DNA from: Gemmatimonadota bacterium
GTDB taxonomy: Bacteria > Gemmatimonadota > Gemmatimonadetes > JACCXV01
Reading direction: 5' to 3'
Assembly (NCBI GenBank): GCA_013696835.1
Contig: JACCXV010000301.1
Coordinates: 1 to 5,711 of the forward strand
Length of the DNA: 5,711 nucleotides
Shown here: piece by piece, positions 1 through 5,711 of the stretch
How the letters are laid out: every line of letters begins with the position of its first letter
Numbering within the stretch: the stretch's first letter is position 1
Notes under the pieces: generated by a model
What the model was told of the DNA's origin: nothing
The model's database searches: none
Seen by the model: the letters and a program-made list of their open reading frames with translations, nothing else
Program-made: the position numbers and the translations under genes

Positions 1-1
1 C

Positions 2-115
2 GCGGCGGCCGCGGGCTGCCGCGCGGCCATGGACGCGGAGCGCTTTCTGGAGGCGGTGGACGAGGGCATTCCGTCCGAGGTGGTGCTGGCGGTCCGGGCC
101 GGCGACCATGGCTGA
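2..115 (+). CDS. C-terminal end of an unrecognised upstream gene (partial)
   Basis: One frame stays open from the left edge to a TGA at 113-115 and encodes a 37-residue tail. It begins with an alanine-rich stretch and continues with DAERFLEAVDEGIPSEVVLA before ending in AGDHG. I do not recognise the family from so short a piece. The stop lies inside the first codons of the following dehydrogenase gene (8-bp overlap if that gene starts at 108), the arrangement expected for translationally coupled genes of one operon. Third codon positions are mostly G or C, as in the genes downstream. The internal ATG at 29 could in principle start a tiny ORF, but a truncated longer gene is the simpler reading. 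Confidence 0.6.
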   Translation, partial: AAAAGCRAAMDAERFLEAVDEGIPSEVVLAVRAGDHG

Positions 116-1214
116 GCGCATGCGGGCGGTCGTGAAGGTGGACGAGTCGCCGGGGGAGGCCGGTACCGCGGTGACGGACCGGGCGCTTCCGGAGATCGGC
201 CCCGACGAGGTGCTCCTGCGGGTCCGGGCGACCTCCATCTGCGGGTCCGACCGGCACATCTTCCACTGGGACCCGCCCATCCGTAAGACGATTCAGCCGC
301 CGCGGGTATACGGCCACGAGTTCTGCGGCGAGGTCGCCGAGGTAGGGCGCAACGCCAGCCGGCCAGACCTGCGGCCCGGCGATGCCGCGAGCGCGGAGAT
401 GCACGTGACCTGCGGCACCTGCTATCTCTGCCGCACCGGCCGTGGACACGTCTGCGCGCGAACGAAGATCCTCGGCTTCCACGAGGACGGCTGCTTCGCC
501 GAGTACGTGAAGGTTCCCGCCGGCAACGTGATCCGGCTGGACACCGCCATCGCCCCGCTGCGAGTCGGGGCCTTCCTCGACGCCCTCGGGAACGCCGTGC
601 ACACGATCGAGGACGAGCGGATCTCCGGGGACCGGGTGGCGATCCTCGGCTACGGTCCGATCGGCGCCATGGCGGCGGCCCTGGCGCATCACCTCTCGGC
701 GGCCGAGATCTACGTGCTCGACGTGAGCGACCGCGCGCTTGCCCAGGCCCGCGCGTGGGCGGAGTCGAAGGCCGCGACGAACGTGCGCGTCCTGTCCACC
801 TCCGGAGAGGCGGCGGCGTCCGCTCTTCAGGAGGTGCTCGAGCGCACCGGGGGTGGTGTGGACCTGGTCCTCGAGATGTCGGGCGCCGAGAGCGCCATCA
901 ACATGGGGCTCAAGATGCTGCGGCACGGAGGCCGCATGTCCCTGCTCGGGATCCCGAGCCGGAGGGAGCTCACCCTCGCCGACTACACGCACGATCTGAT
1001 CTTCAAGGGCGTGACGCTGAACGCCATCATCGGGCGGCGCATGTTCTCCACCTGGCACCGCATGCTGTCGCTGCTCGAGTCCGGCCTCGACGTGGGCTTC
1101 GTGGTCACGCGCGAGTTCCCTTCGCTCGATCACTTCCACGAAGGCATGGCGCTCTTCGACAGCCACGAAGCGCTGAAGGTCGTGTTCTACCCGGATGGGA
1201 AGGGGAGCTGGTAA
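108..1214 (+). CDS. tdh: L-threonine 3-dehydrogenase, zinc-dependent medium-chain dehydrogenase
   Basis: This 368-residue protein should oxidise L-threonine to 2-amino-3-oxobutyrate with NAD+ in the cytoplasm, the first step of threonine breakdown to glycine. The N-terminal GroES-like domain carries the catalytic zinc ligands Cys45 (in ICGSDRH) and His70-Glu71 (GHEF). It also has the four structural-zinc cysteines Cys102, 105, 108 and 116, spaced as in E. coli Tdh, and His99 aligns with E. coli His90. The Rossmann motif is GYGPIG (181-186), and Asp205 after the second strand fits NAD+ use. The stretches GNAVHT, LEMSGA, GGRMSLLGIP and GRRMFSTW closely match Tdh rather than other alcohol dehydrogenases. 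E. coli Tdh has 341 residues; the extra length is at both ends. The start may be ATG 108 or ATG 120; the latter aligns better with the E. coli N-terminus (MRAVVKV). The gene immediately downstream is the pathway partner kbl, which supports the call. Confidence 0.93.
   Translation: MAERMRAVVKVDESPGEAGTAVTDRALPEIGPDEVLLRVRATSICGSDRHIFHWDPPIRKTIQPPRVYGHEFCGEVAEVGRNASRPDLRPGDAASAEMHVTCGTCYLCRTGRGHVCARTKILGFHEDGCFAEYVKVPAGNVIRLDTAIAPLRVGAFLDALGNAVHTIEDERISGDRVAILGYGPIGAMAAALAHHLSAAEIYVLDVSDRALAQARAWAESKAATNVRVLSTSGEAAASALQEVLERTGGGVDLVLEMSGAESAINMGLKMLRHGGRMSLLGIPSRRELTLADYTHDLIFKGVTLNAIIGRRMFSTWHRMLSLLESGLDVGFVVTREFPSLDHFHEGMALFDSHEALKVVFYPDGKGSW
1197..1207 (+). promoter_or_regulatory. Ribosome binding site for kbl
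   Basis: A purine-rich run, GGGAAGGGGAG, lies inside the last codons of tdh and ends six bases before the ATG at 1214. It is the clearest Shine-Dalgarno-like sequence in the window. It fixes the kbl start at 1214 rather than at any point in the longer open frame that runs back to 755. Confidence 0.7.
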
Positions 1215-2455
1215 TGGTCGCAGCGGGGGAGGGCTCGCAGGTCCAGGCCGGCGGCCCCCGGGCTCCGGCGACCGACCTGATCGAGTCCCTGCGGGCGGAG
1301 CTCGCCGCGCTGGCGGAGGCGCGCACGCTCAAGCACGAGGTTCCACTGGCCGGTCCCCAGGGGGCGCGGGTCGGGATCGCGGGCCGCGCCGAGCCCGTGA
1401 TCATGCTGACGTCGAACAACTATCTCGGACTCGCCGCCGACCCCCGCGTCGTCGAGGCAGCGATCGACGGGCTGCGTCGCTTCGGCAACGGCATGGCGTC
1501 CGTGCGTTTCATCTGCGGGACCCAGACGCTGCACCGCGAGCTGGAGACCACGATTGCGGCCTTCTTCGAAACCGACGACGCGATCCTCTACACCTCGTGC
1601 TGGAACGCCAACGAGGCGCTCTTCGCGACCGTCCTGGGGGAGGGCGACGCCGTGTTCAGCGACGAGCTGAACCACGCCTCGATCATCGACGGAATCCGGC
1701 TCTGCAAGGCAAGCCGTTACCGCTACCGCCACAACGACGTCGCCGACCTGGAGCGCCAGCTCGCCGAGGATCGCAGCCGTCACCGGATCGTGATCACCGA
1801 CGGGGTGTTCAGCATGGAAGGCGAGATCGCCCCGCTCGTGGAGCTGCGCGACCTCTGCCGCCGTGAAGGGGCCTTGCTCGCGGTGGACGACAGCCACGCG
1901 ACCGGCGTTCTCGGACGGCGGGGCCGGGGCACGGCGGAGGAGCTGGGAATCCATGGCGAGGTGGACATCGTGACCGGCACGCTGGGGAAGGCGCTGGGCG
2001 GGGCCGCCGGCGGCTTCATCACGGGGCCACAGCCGCTGGTGGACGTGCTCCGGCAGCGCTCGCGTCCCTACCTGTTCTCCAACTCGCTGCCCCCGCCGAT
2101 CACGGCGTCGGCGCTGCGCGCGTTCCAGATCGTCGACGAGGATCCGGCGCTGCTGGCGAGACTCCGCAACAACACGGACTACCTGCGGGGGCGGCTGGCG
2201 GAGCTGGGCTTCGAGGTGCGGCCGGGCGTGCACCCCGTGATCCCGCTCATCGTGGGAGAGACGGCGCTCGCGATCCAGATGTCGCGCGAGCTGCTCGATG
2301 AGGGAGTCTACGTCTCGGGCTTCGGCTACCCGGTGGTTCCGCAGGGAGATGCCAGGCTGCGCGTCCAGGTCTCGGCCGCGCTGTCGCGCGACGACCTGGA
2401 CAGCGCGCTCGAGGCCTTCGGCCGCGTTGGCCGGAGGCACGGGCTCGTCGCTTGA
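1214..2455 (+). CDS. kbl: 2-amino-3-ketobutyrate CoA ligase (glycine C-acetyltransferase), PLP-dependent
   Basis: This 413-residue enzyme of the alpha-oxoamine synthase family cleaves 2-amino-3-oxobutyrate, the Tdh product, with CoA to give glycine and acetyl-CoA. It acts in the cytoplasm, usually as a homodimer. The PLP lysine is Lys259 in TGTLGKALGG. Asp225 and His228 (VDDSHATGV) are the usual cofactor contacts, and His154 lies in the LNHASIIDG motif. The stretches GMASVRFICGTQ (93-104), RLCKASRYRY, QRSRPYLFSNSL and GYPVVPQG are nearly diagnostic for Kbl as opposed to BioF, HemA or SPT. E. coli Kbl has 398 residues; the difference is mostly an Ala/Gly-rich N-terminal extension of about 17 residues. 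The ATG overlaps the tdh stop in a TAATG and follows a good ribosome binding site, so tdh and kbl are very probably co-transcribed and coupled. The order here is tdh-kbl, the reverse of E. coli kbl-tdh. Confidence 0.95.
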   Translation: MVAAGEGSQVQAGGPRAPATDLIESLRAELAALAEARTLKHEVPLAGPQGARVGIAGRAEPVIMLTSNNYLGLAADPRVVEAAIDGLRRFGNGMASVRFICGTQTLHRELETTIAAFFETDDAILYTSCWNANEALFATVLGEGDAVFSDELNHASIIDGIRLCKASRYRYRHNDVADLERQLAEDRSRHRIVITDGVFSMEGEIAPLVELRDLCRREGALLAVDDSHATGVLGRRGRGTAEELGIHGEVDIVTGTLGKALGGAAGGFITGPQPLVDVLRQRSRPYLFSNSLPPPITASALRAFQIVDEDPALLARLRNNTDYLRGRLAELGFEVRPGVHPVIPLIVGETALAIQMSRELLDEGVYVSGFGYPVVPQGDARLRVQVSAALSRDDLDSALEAFGRVGRRHGLVA

Positions 2456-2470
2456 TCCTCGTTCGTCGAG

Positions 2471-2499
2471 CCCGGTCCTACCGGGGGCCCATCCCCCGG
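2471..2499. terminator. Overlapping GC-rich hairpins between convergent genes, probable bidirectional terminator
   Basis: A perfect 7-bp inverted repeat, CCGGGGG (2481-2487) and CCCCCGG (2493-2499), encloses a 5-base loop. A second perfect 6-bp repeat, CCCGGT (2471-2476) and ACCGGG (2480-2485), has a 3-base loop and shares bases with the first, so only one can form at a time. Both lie in the 54-bp gap between the kbl stop and the stop of the minus-strand gene ending at 2510. No T-run follows on either strand, so this is not a canonical intrinsic terminator. Position between converging operons and the strong stems support a termination or transcript-end role on both strands. Confidence 0.5.
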
Positions 2500-2509
2500 C
2501 CCGACACAC

Positions 2510-3106
2510 TCAGAGCCAGCTTTCACGACCGCGGTAGTACGCTGCCGGCGCGTGTGGGTGCGCCTCCCGAAAGATCCGGTAGCGGCGCAGCGCGCGCTCG
2601 TACCTGCGGTCCGACGTGACCAGCCGCCGGTGCGGGATGCGGTACAGCGCCCGCTCCACCGACCACACGTTGACCTCCCCCAGCCGCCAATCGGCGCGCG
2701 TCAGCTCGTCGAGCTGCGCCGTCCCGTAGCCGACGATCCTGCCGGAGCCGTCCACGTAGGGATCCACGTAGCTCAGGACGAGGTCGCGCACGGATCGGAA
2801 CACGGGCCTGCGGCCGTGCAGCCCCGCGTCGCGGGATCGCGCCACGCTGCCCCAGCGCCGCCCGCGCCGGTACAGCAGGAGCACGTGATCGAGGTTGTCC
2901 TGCGACTCGAGGTCGAGCACGAGCGGCGGGTTGCCGTGCTGCTCCAGGATCGTGGCGGCGGTCAGCACCGCCTCGAGGCAGTGTGCCTCGCCGGCGCACA
3001 CCACTCCGCGGAACGTGCGCAGCGTCGGCCCGCAGGTCTCGCGGTTGTAGGGCAGGGAACGCAGGAAGCGCTGTACCTGCAGCGGCGTGCGGTGGGCGAG
3101 CACCAC
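2510..3106 (-). CDS. Conserved transglutaminase-like protein of unknown function
   Basis: This 198-residue protein has no evident signal peptide or membrane segment. Its N-terminal two thirds resemble a transglutaminase-like cysteine-protease fold: Cys43 in GEAHCLEA starts a helix, His74 lies in the strand NLDHVLLLY, and Asp93 follows WGSVARSRD, giving a plausible Cys-His-Asp triad in the right order and spacing. The flanking pieces RTFRGVVCAGEAHC, PPLVLDLESQDNLDH and GLHGRRPVFRSVRDLVLSY look strongly conserved and I believe they mark a bacterial family of uncharacterised proteins, though I cannot search here. The C-terminal third (about 140-198) is rich in Arg and aromatic residues. The start is a GTG (GTG-GTG pair); no ATG or TTG lies upstream in frame and the ribosome binding site is weak. 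It is the last gene of the minus-strand cluster, 48 bp after the permease at 3155-4441. Activity and substrate are unknown. Confidence 0.75.
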   Translation of the reverse strand: MVLAHRTPLQVQRFLRSLPYNRETCGPTLRTFRGVVCAGEAHCLEAVLTAATILEQHGNPPLVLDLESQDNLDHVLLLYRRGRRWGSVARSRDAGLHGRRPVFRSVRDLVLSYVDPYVDGSGRIVGYGTAQLDELTRADWRLGEVNVWSVERALYRIPHRRLVTSDRRYERALRRYRIFREAHPHAPAAYYRGRESWL

Positions 3107-3154
3107 GCGCCGCTCGCACGCGCGGAAGGAGCGCAGGGAAGGCGCGCGCGTGGG

Positions 3155-4441
3155 CTACTCGTAGCGCAGCGCGGCGATGGGGTCGAGCCGCGCCGCCTTG
3201 TTGGCCGGAAAGAGGCCGAAGGTGATCCCGATCAGCGACGAGGAGAAGACCCCGACGGCGTACGACCAGGCCGGGATGGCGAGCGGGAAGTTCACCAGCT
3301 TCGCCGCCACCACGGCCAGCAGCGTGCCCAGCAGCACGCCGCCCACTCCCCCGATCCCGGTCAGGATCGCGGCCTCCACCAGGAACTGCAGCAGGATGTC
3401 CCGCCGGCGGGCGCCGACCGCCTTGCGGATCCCGATCTCGCGCGTGCGCTCGGTCACGGAGACGAGCATGATGTTCATGACCCCGATCCCGCCAACCATG
3501 AGGCCGATCGAGGAGATCACGATCATGGCCAGGAACACCGCACCCGAGATCTGGTCCCAGAGTTCGAGGAATGTCGTGGAGTCCAGCAGGTCGAAGTCGT
3601 TCTCCGCCCGGTAGGGGAGATCGTGGCGCAGCCGCATCAGCGCGATGATGGCCGAACGGGTGCTGCGGAAGATCTCCGGGCTCTCGGGCTGGATCATGAG
3701 CATCAGCGTGTCGTCCTCCTCCGCGAAGTCGCGCCGGTACGCCGTGTAGGGCAGGATGACGCGCGCGTCCTCGCTCATGCCGAACAGCAGCAGGTTCTTG
3801 CGCACCAGCACGCCGAGCACGGTGTACGGGAAGCCGCCGATGGCGATCCGCTTGCCCACGGGATCGATCTGCGGGAAGATCTGCTGTGCCACAGCCTCAC
3901 CGATCACCACCACGCGCCGCGCCGCGCGCACCTCGGATTCCGTGAACATCCGCCCGTCGGCCGTCTCCGAGTCGTTCAACGACAGATAGGTCTCGGACGC
4001 GCCCGTCACGTACAGGTCCCGGGCGGCGTTCCCCCGGTAGCGGAGGGTGGCCGTCTTGGCCTCGGGACCCGTGCCATACAGCCTGTCCATGAGGACGATG
4101 CCCGGGATCTGCCGCTGGATCGCGCGCGCGTCCGCCTCGGTGATGTCGGGCCGTCGCTGCAGCTCCTCGAACTCCTGGTCGCTGTTCACGATCCGGCCGC
4201 CCCACTTGCGCAGGAAGAGCGTCGTGGAGCCGAAGCTCTGGATGGAGCCCGTGACGCTCTCGTCCAGGCCGCGCACGAGAGAGGTCATGGCGACGATCGT
4301 CGTGATGCCGATCACGATGCCGAGGATCGTCAGGAAGGAGCGCAGCTTGTTCGCCCGCAGAGTGCCCAAGGCGACCGAGAGCGACTCCGCGAGGTCGATG
4401 CGTGAGCGGGGTGCGACCGCCGCGCGCGCGTGCCGTCTCAT
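3155..4441 (-). CDS. MacB/FtsX-type ABC transporter permease (second of a tandem pair)
   Basis: This 428-residue inner-membrane protein has the MacB layout without an ATPase domain. A basic N-terminus (1-34) precedes TM1 (about 36-53, FLTILGIVIGITTIVAM). A large periplasmic MacB-PCD-like core follows (about 54-298). An FtsX domain with three more helices completes it: about 301-327, 356-380 and 393-411. Between TM2 and TM3 lies SVTERTREIGIRKAVGARRR, the cytoplasmic segment typical of MacB permeases that contacts the ATPase. The protein ends in ARLDPIAALRYE, the usual family ending. I chose the ATG at 4441 because it forms an ATGA overlap with the stop of the preceding permease; a longer open frame to 4555 would run far into that gene. 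It probably pairs with its neighbour and a separate ATPase to use ATP energy for moving a substrate across or out of the envelope (a peptide, lipid, lipoprotein or drug). The substrate cannot be told. Confidence 0.88.
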   Translation of the reverse strand: MRRHARAAVAPRSRIDLAESLSVALGTLRANKLRSFLTILGIVIGITTIVAMTSLVRGLDESVTGSIQSFGSTTLFLRKWGGRIVNSDQEFEELQRRPDITEADARAIQRQIPGIVLMDRLYGTGPEAKTATLRYRGNAARDLYVTGASETYLSLNDSETADGRMFTESEVRAARRVVVIGEAVAQQIFPQIDPVGKRIAIGGFPYTVLGVLVRKNLLLFGMSEDARVILPYTAYRRDFAEEDDTLMLMIQPESPEIFRSTRSAIIALMRLRHDLPYRAENDFDLLDSTTFLELWDQISGAVFLAMIVISSIGLMVGGIGVMNIMLVSVTERTREIGIRKAVGARRRDILLQFLVEAAILTGIGGVGGVLLGTLLAVVAAKLVNFPLAIPAWSYAVGVFSSSLIGITFGLFPANKAARLDPIAALRYE

Positions 4442-5658
4442 TCGTAGCGCAGCGCCTCGATGGGGTTCAGCCGGGCGGCCTTCATGGCCGGCCAGATCCC
4501 GAAGAAGATCCCGACGCCGGAGGAGAGAGCCAGCCCGAGTGCCACGGACCACCACTCGAGGGCCGAGGGCAGCGGGGTGGTGGCGGAGATGAGGAGCGCG
4601 ACGGCGAAGCCCAGCAGGACCCCGATGAGCCCGCCGAGCGCCGACAGGATCACGGCCTCGATGAGGAACTGCCGCAGGATGTCCCTGCGCCGGGCTCCGA
4701 GGGCCTTGCGGATGCCCACCTCCCGCGTCCGCTCCGTAACCGCAACGAGCATGATGTTCATCACCACGATGCCACCCACGACGAGCGAGATCGCGACGAG
4801 GCCGACCAGCGCCGAGTACACGCCCGTGGTGATCTGCCGGTAGAGACGGAGCAGTCCCTCGGTCGTCACGATTCCGAAGTCGTCCTCATCCCCCGGCCGC
4901 AGCCGGTGCCGGATGCGCAGGATCGTGCGCGCCTCCTCCACGGCCGGCTGCAGCAGCTCGGGATCGGCCGGCTTGACCGCGAGCGTCACGCTCTCGCGCT
5001 GGCCGAACATCTTCTGGTACGCCCCGATGGGGATCCCGACGAAGGCGTCCTGGCTCAGGCCGAACGTGGAGCCCCGCTCCCTAGCGACCCCCACGATGGT
5101 GAAGCTCAGCGCTCCCACGCGGATGCGCTTGCCGAGCGGGTCCTCGCCCCGGAACAGCTCGTCGACGACGTCGGGCCCCACGACCGCAGCGGGACGGTTG
5201 TGCGCCACCTCCGCGGGGCTCATGTGCCGGCCGCGCGCGATCTCGAACTCCGACAGGAACCCGTACTCGTCGCCCAACCCCTGCACCGGCATGCTCTCGA
5301 CCCTGCGCTGCCGATACGAGACGGCGGTGGAGCCCTCCAGCTTCGCGCTCACGTACTCGATGAAGCGAGCCCCGCGCTTCAGGGCGTCCGCGTCTCTGCG
5401 GGTGAGGTCGGGTCGCCGTTGCATCCGCTGCCACTCGGATCGGCTCGTCACGACCGCGCCGAACTTGTCAACCTCGAAGACGTCCGCGCCCCGGCCCGTG
5501 AAGAGGTCCGTCACCTTTTGGTTCAGGCCCTGGATCACGGTCACCACCGCGATGATGGAAAGGACCGCGATTATGATGCCCAGCAGCGTGAGGAAGGAGC
5601 GCAGCTTGTTGGCGCGCAGCGAGTGGACGGCGGAGACCACGGCCTCGAGGAAGCGCAT
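4438..5658 (-). CDS. MacB/FtsX-type ABC transporter permease (first of a tandem pair)
   Basis: This 406-residue permease shares the layout of its downstream neighbour. TM1 is at about 21-43 (after LRANKLRS) and a periplasmic MacB-PCD-like core spans about 44-278. TM2 is at about 279-306, then AVTERTREVGIRKALGARRR, TM3 at about 334-358 and TM4 at about 369-391. The C-terminus is ARLNPIEALRYE. No Walker motifs are present, so the ATPase must be a separate protein. The two permeases are clear paralogues, matching best at TM1, the coupling segment and the C-terminus and differing in the periplasmic core. The ATG at 5658 is the first possible start, since an in-frame TGA lies at 5662-5664; no good ribosome binding site precedes it, which would fit coupling to an upstream gene. 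A MacB-like or LolC/E-like exporter role is inferred from family membership only. Confidence 0.88.
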   Translation of the reverse strand: MRFLEAVVSAVHSLRANKLRSFLTLLGIIIAVLSIIAVVTVIQGLNQKVTDLFTGRGADVFEVDKFGAVVTSRSEWQRMQRRPDLTRRDADALKRGARFIEYVSAKLEGSTAVSYRQRRVESMPVQGLGDEYGFLSEFEIARGRHMSPAEVAHNRPAAVVGPDVVDELFRGEDPLGKRIRVGALSFTIVGVARERGSTFGLSQDAFVGIPIGAYQKMFGQRESVTLAVKPADPELLQPAVEEARTILRIRHRLRPGDEDDFGIVTTEGLLRLYRQITTGVYSALVGLVAISLVVGGIVVMNIMLVAVTERTREVGIRKALGARRRDILRQFLIEAVILSALGGLIGVLLGFAVALLISATTPLPSALEWWSVALGLALSSGVGIFFGIWPAMKAARLNPIEALRYE

Positions 5659-5661
5659 GCG

Positions 5662-5711
5662 TCAATGTAGGCGGGGGCCGGCCGCGCGGAACACCGCAGC
5701 GCGCTCCGGTC
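5662..5711 (-). CDS. Possible C-terminal tail of a gene upstream of the permeases (partial)
   Basis: On the minus strand one frame is open from the right edge to the TGA at 5664-5662 and would encode PERAAVFRAAGPRLH. The stop sits three bases before the first permease ATG, the spacing expected for an operon partner such as the missing ATPase or adaptor. Fifteen codons are too few to identify anything, and the other two frames are also open here, so this may simply be intergenic sequence holding a promoter. Confidence 0.22.
   Translation of the reverse strand, partial: PERAAVFRAAGPRLH

Noticed and set aside
755..1213. Upstream extension of the kbl frame back to 755, suggesting a longer or fused protein
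   Set aside because: This part lies out of frame within tdh and reads as Arg/Gly-rich nonsense. The kbl start at 1214 has a ribosome binding site and the expected family length.
1187..2509. A 440-codon minus-strand open frame opposite kbl
   Set aside because: Composition is that of an antisense shadow, and the plus strand encodes a near-textbook Kbl with its PLP lysine.
2552..4405. A 617-codon plus-strand open frame opposite the minus-strand genes
   Set aside because: Its translation is rich in Arg, His, Gln, Asp and Ala with no domain pattern, as expected for an antisense frame of GC-rich coding DNA. The opposite strand encodes clear membrane proteins with family motifs.
4442..4555. Longer N-terminus for the second permease starting at 4555
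   Set aside because: The extra 38 residues overlap the end of the other permease in another frame and are Arg-rich without a family match. The ATGA junction at 4438-4441 is far more likely the true start.
4402..5670. A 422-codon plus-strand open frame opposite the first permease
   Set aside because: Low-complexity charged composition with no hydrophobic core or motifs; it mirrors the permease gene, which has convincing transmembrane segments and the ARLNPIEALRYE ending.
1..5711. A novel defence, mobile or RNA-based system
   Set aside because: I looked for CRISPR-like spaced repeats, terminal inverted repeats, transposase or integrase motifs, tRNA-like or riboswitch-like sequence and saw none. 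Almost all bases are accounted for by protein genes, most of known families.

Overview
The window is very GC-rich bacterial chromosomal DNA with tightly packed genes. It reads as ordinary metabolic and transport sequence; I see no mobile element, CRISPR array or RNA gene. High GC, short gaps, start/stop overlaps and paired MacB-type permeases suggest a soil or sediment bacterium of a GC-rich group such as Myxococcota, Gemmatimonadota, Acidobacteriota or a related candidate phylum. This placement is weak, because no marker gene is present.

Left half, plus strand: the tail of an unrecognised gene (ending at 115) overlaps the start of an L-threonine 3-dehydrogenase gene (tdh, 108-1214). That gene overlaps by one base a 2-amino-3-ketobutyrate CoA ligase gene (kbl, 1214-2455). 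Together the two enzymes convert L-threonine to glycine and acetyl-CoA: Tdh oxidises threonine with NAD+ and Kbl cleaves the unstable product with CoA.

Centre: a 54-bp gap (2456-2509) separates two convergent operons. It holds perfect GC-rich inverted repeats, probably a shared terminator region.

Right half, minus strand, transcribed from right to left: two paralogous MacB/FtsX-type ABC transporter permeases (5658-4438, then 4441-3155) joined by an ATGA overlap, then a small transglutaminase-like protein of unknown function (3106-2510). No ATPase or periplasmic adaptor gene is in the window; they probably lie beyond the right edge. The two permeases most likely form a heterodimeric membrane pair that works with a separate LolD/MacB-type ATPase. 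The role of the transglutaminase-like protein is unknown, and its link to the transporter rests only on position.
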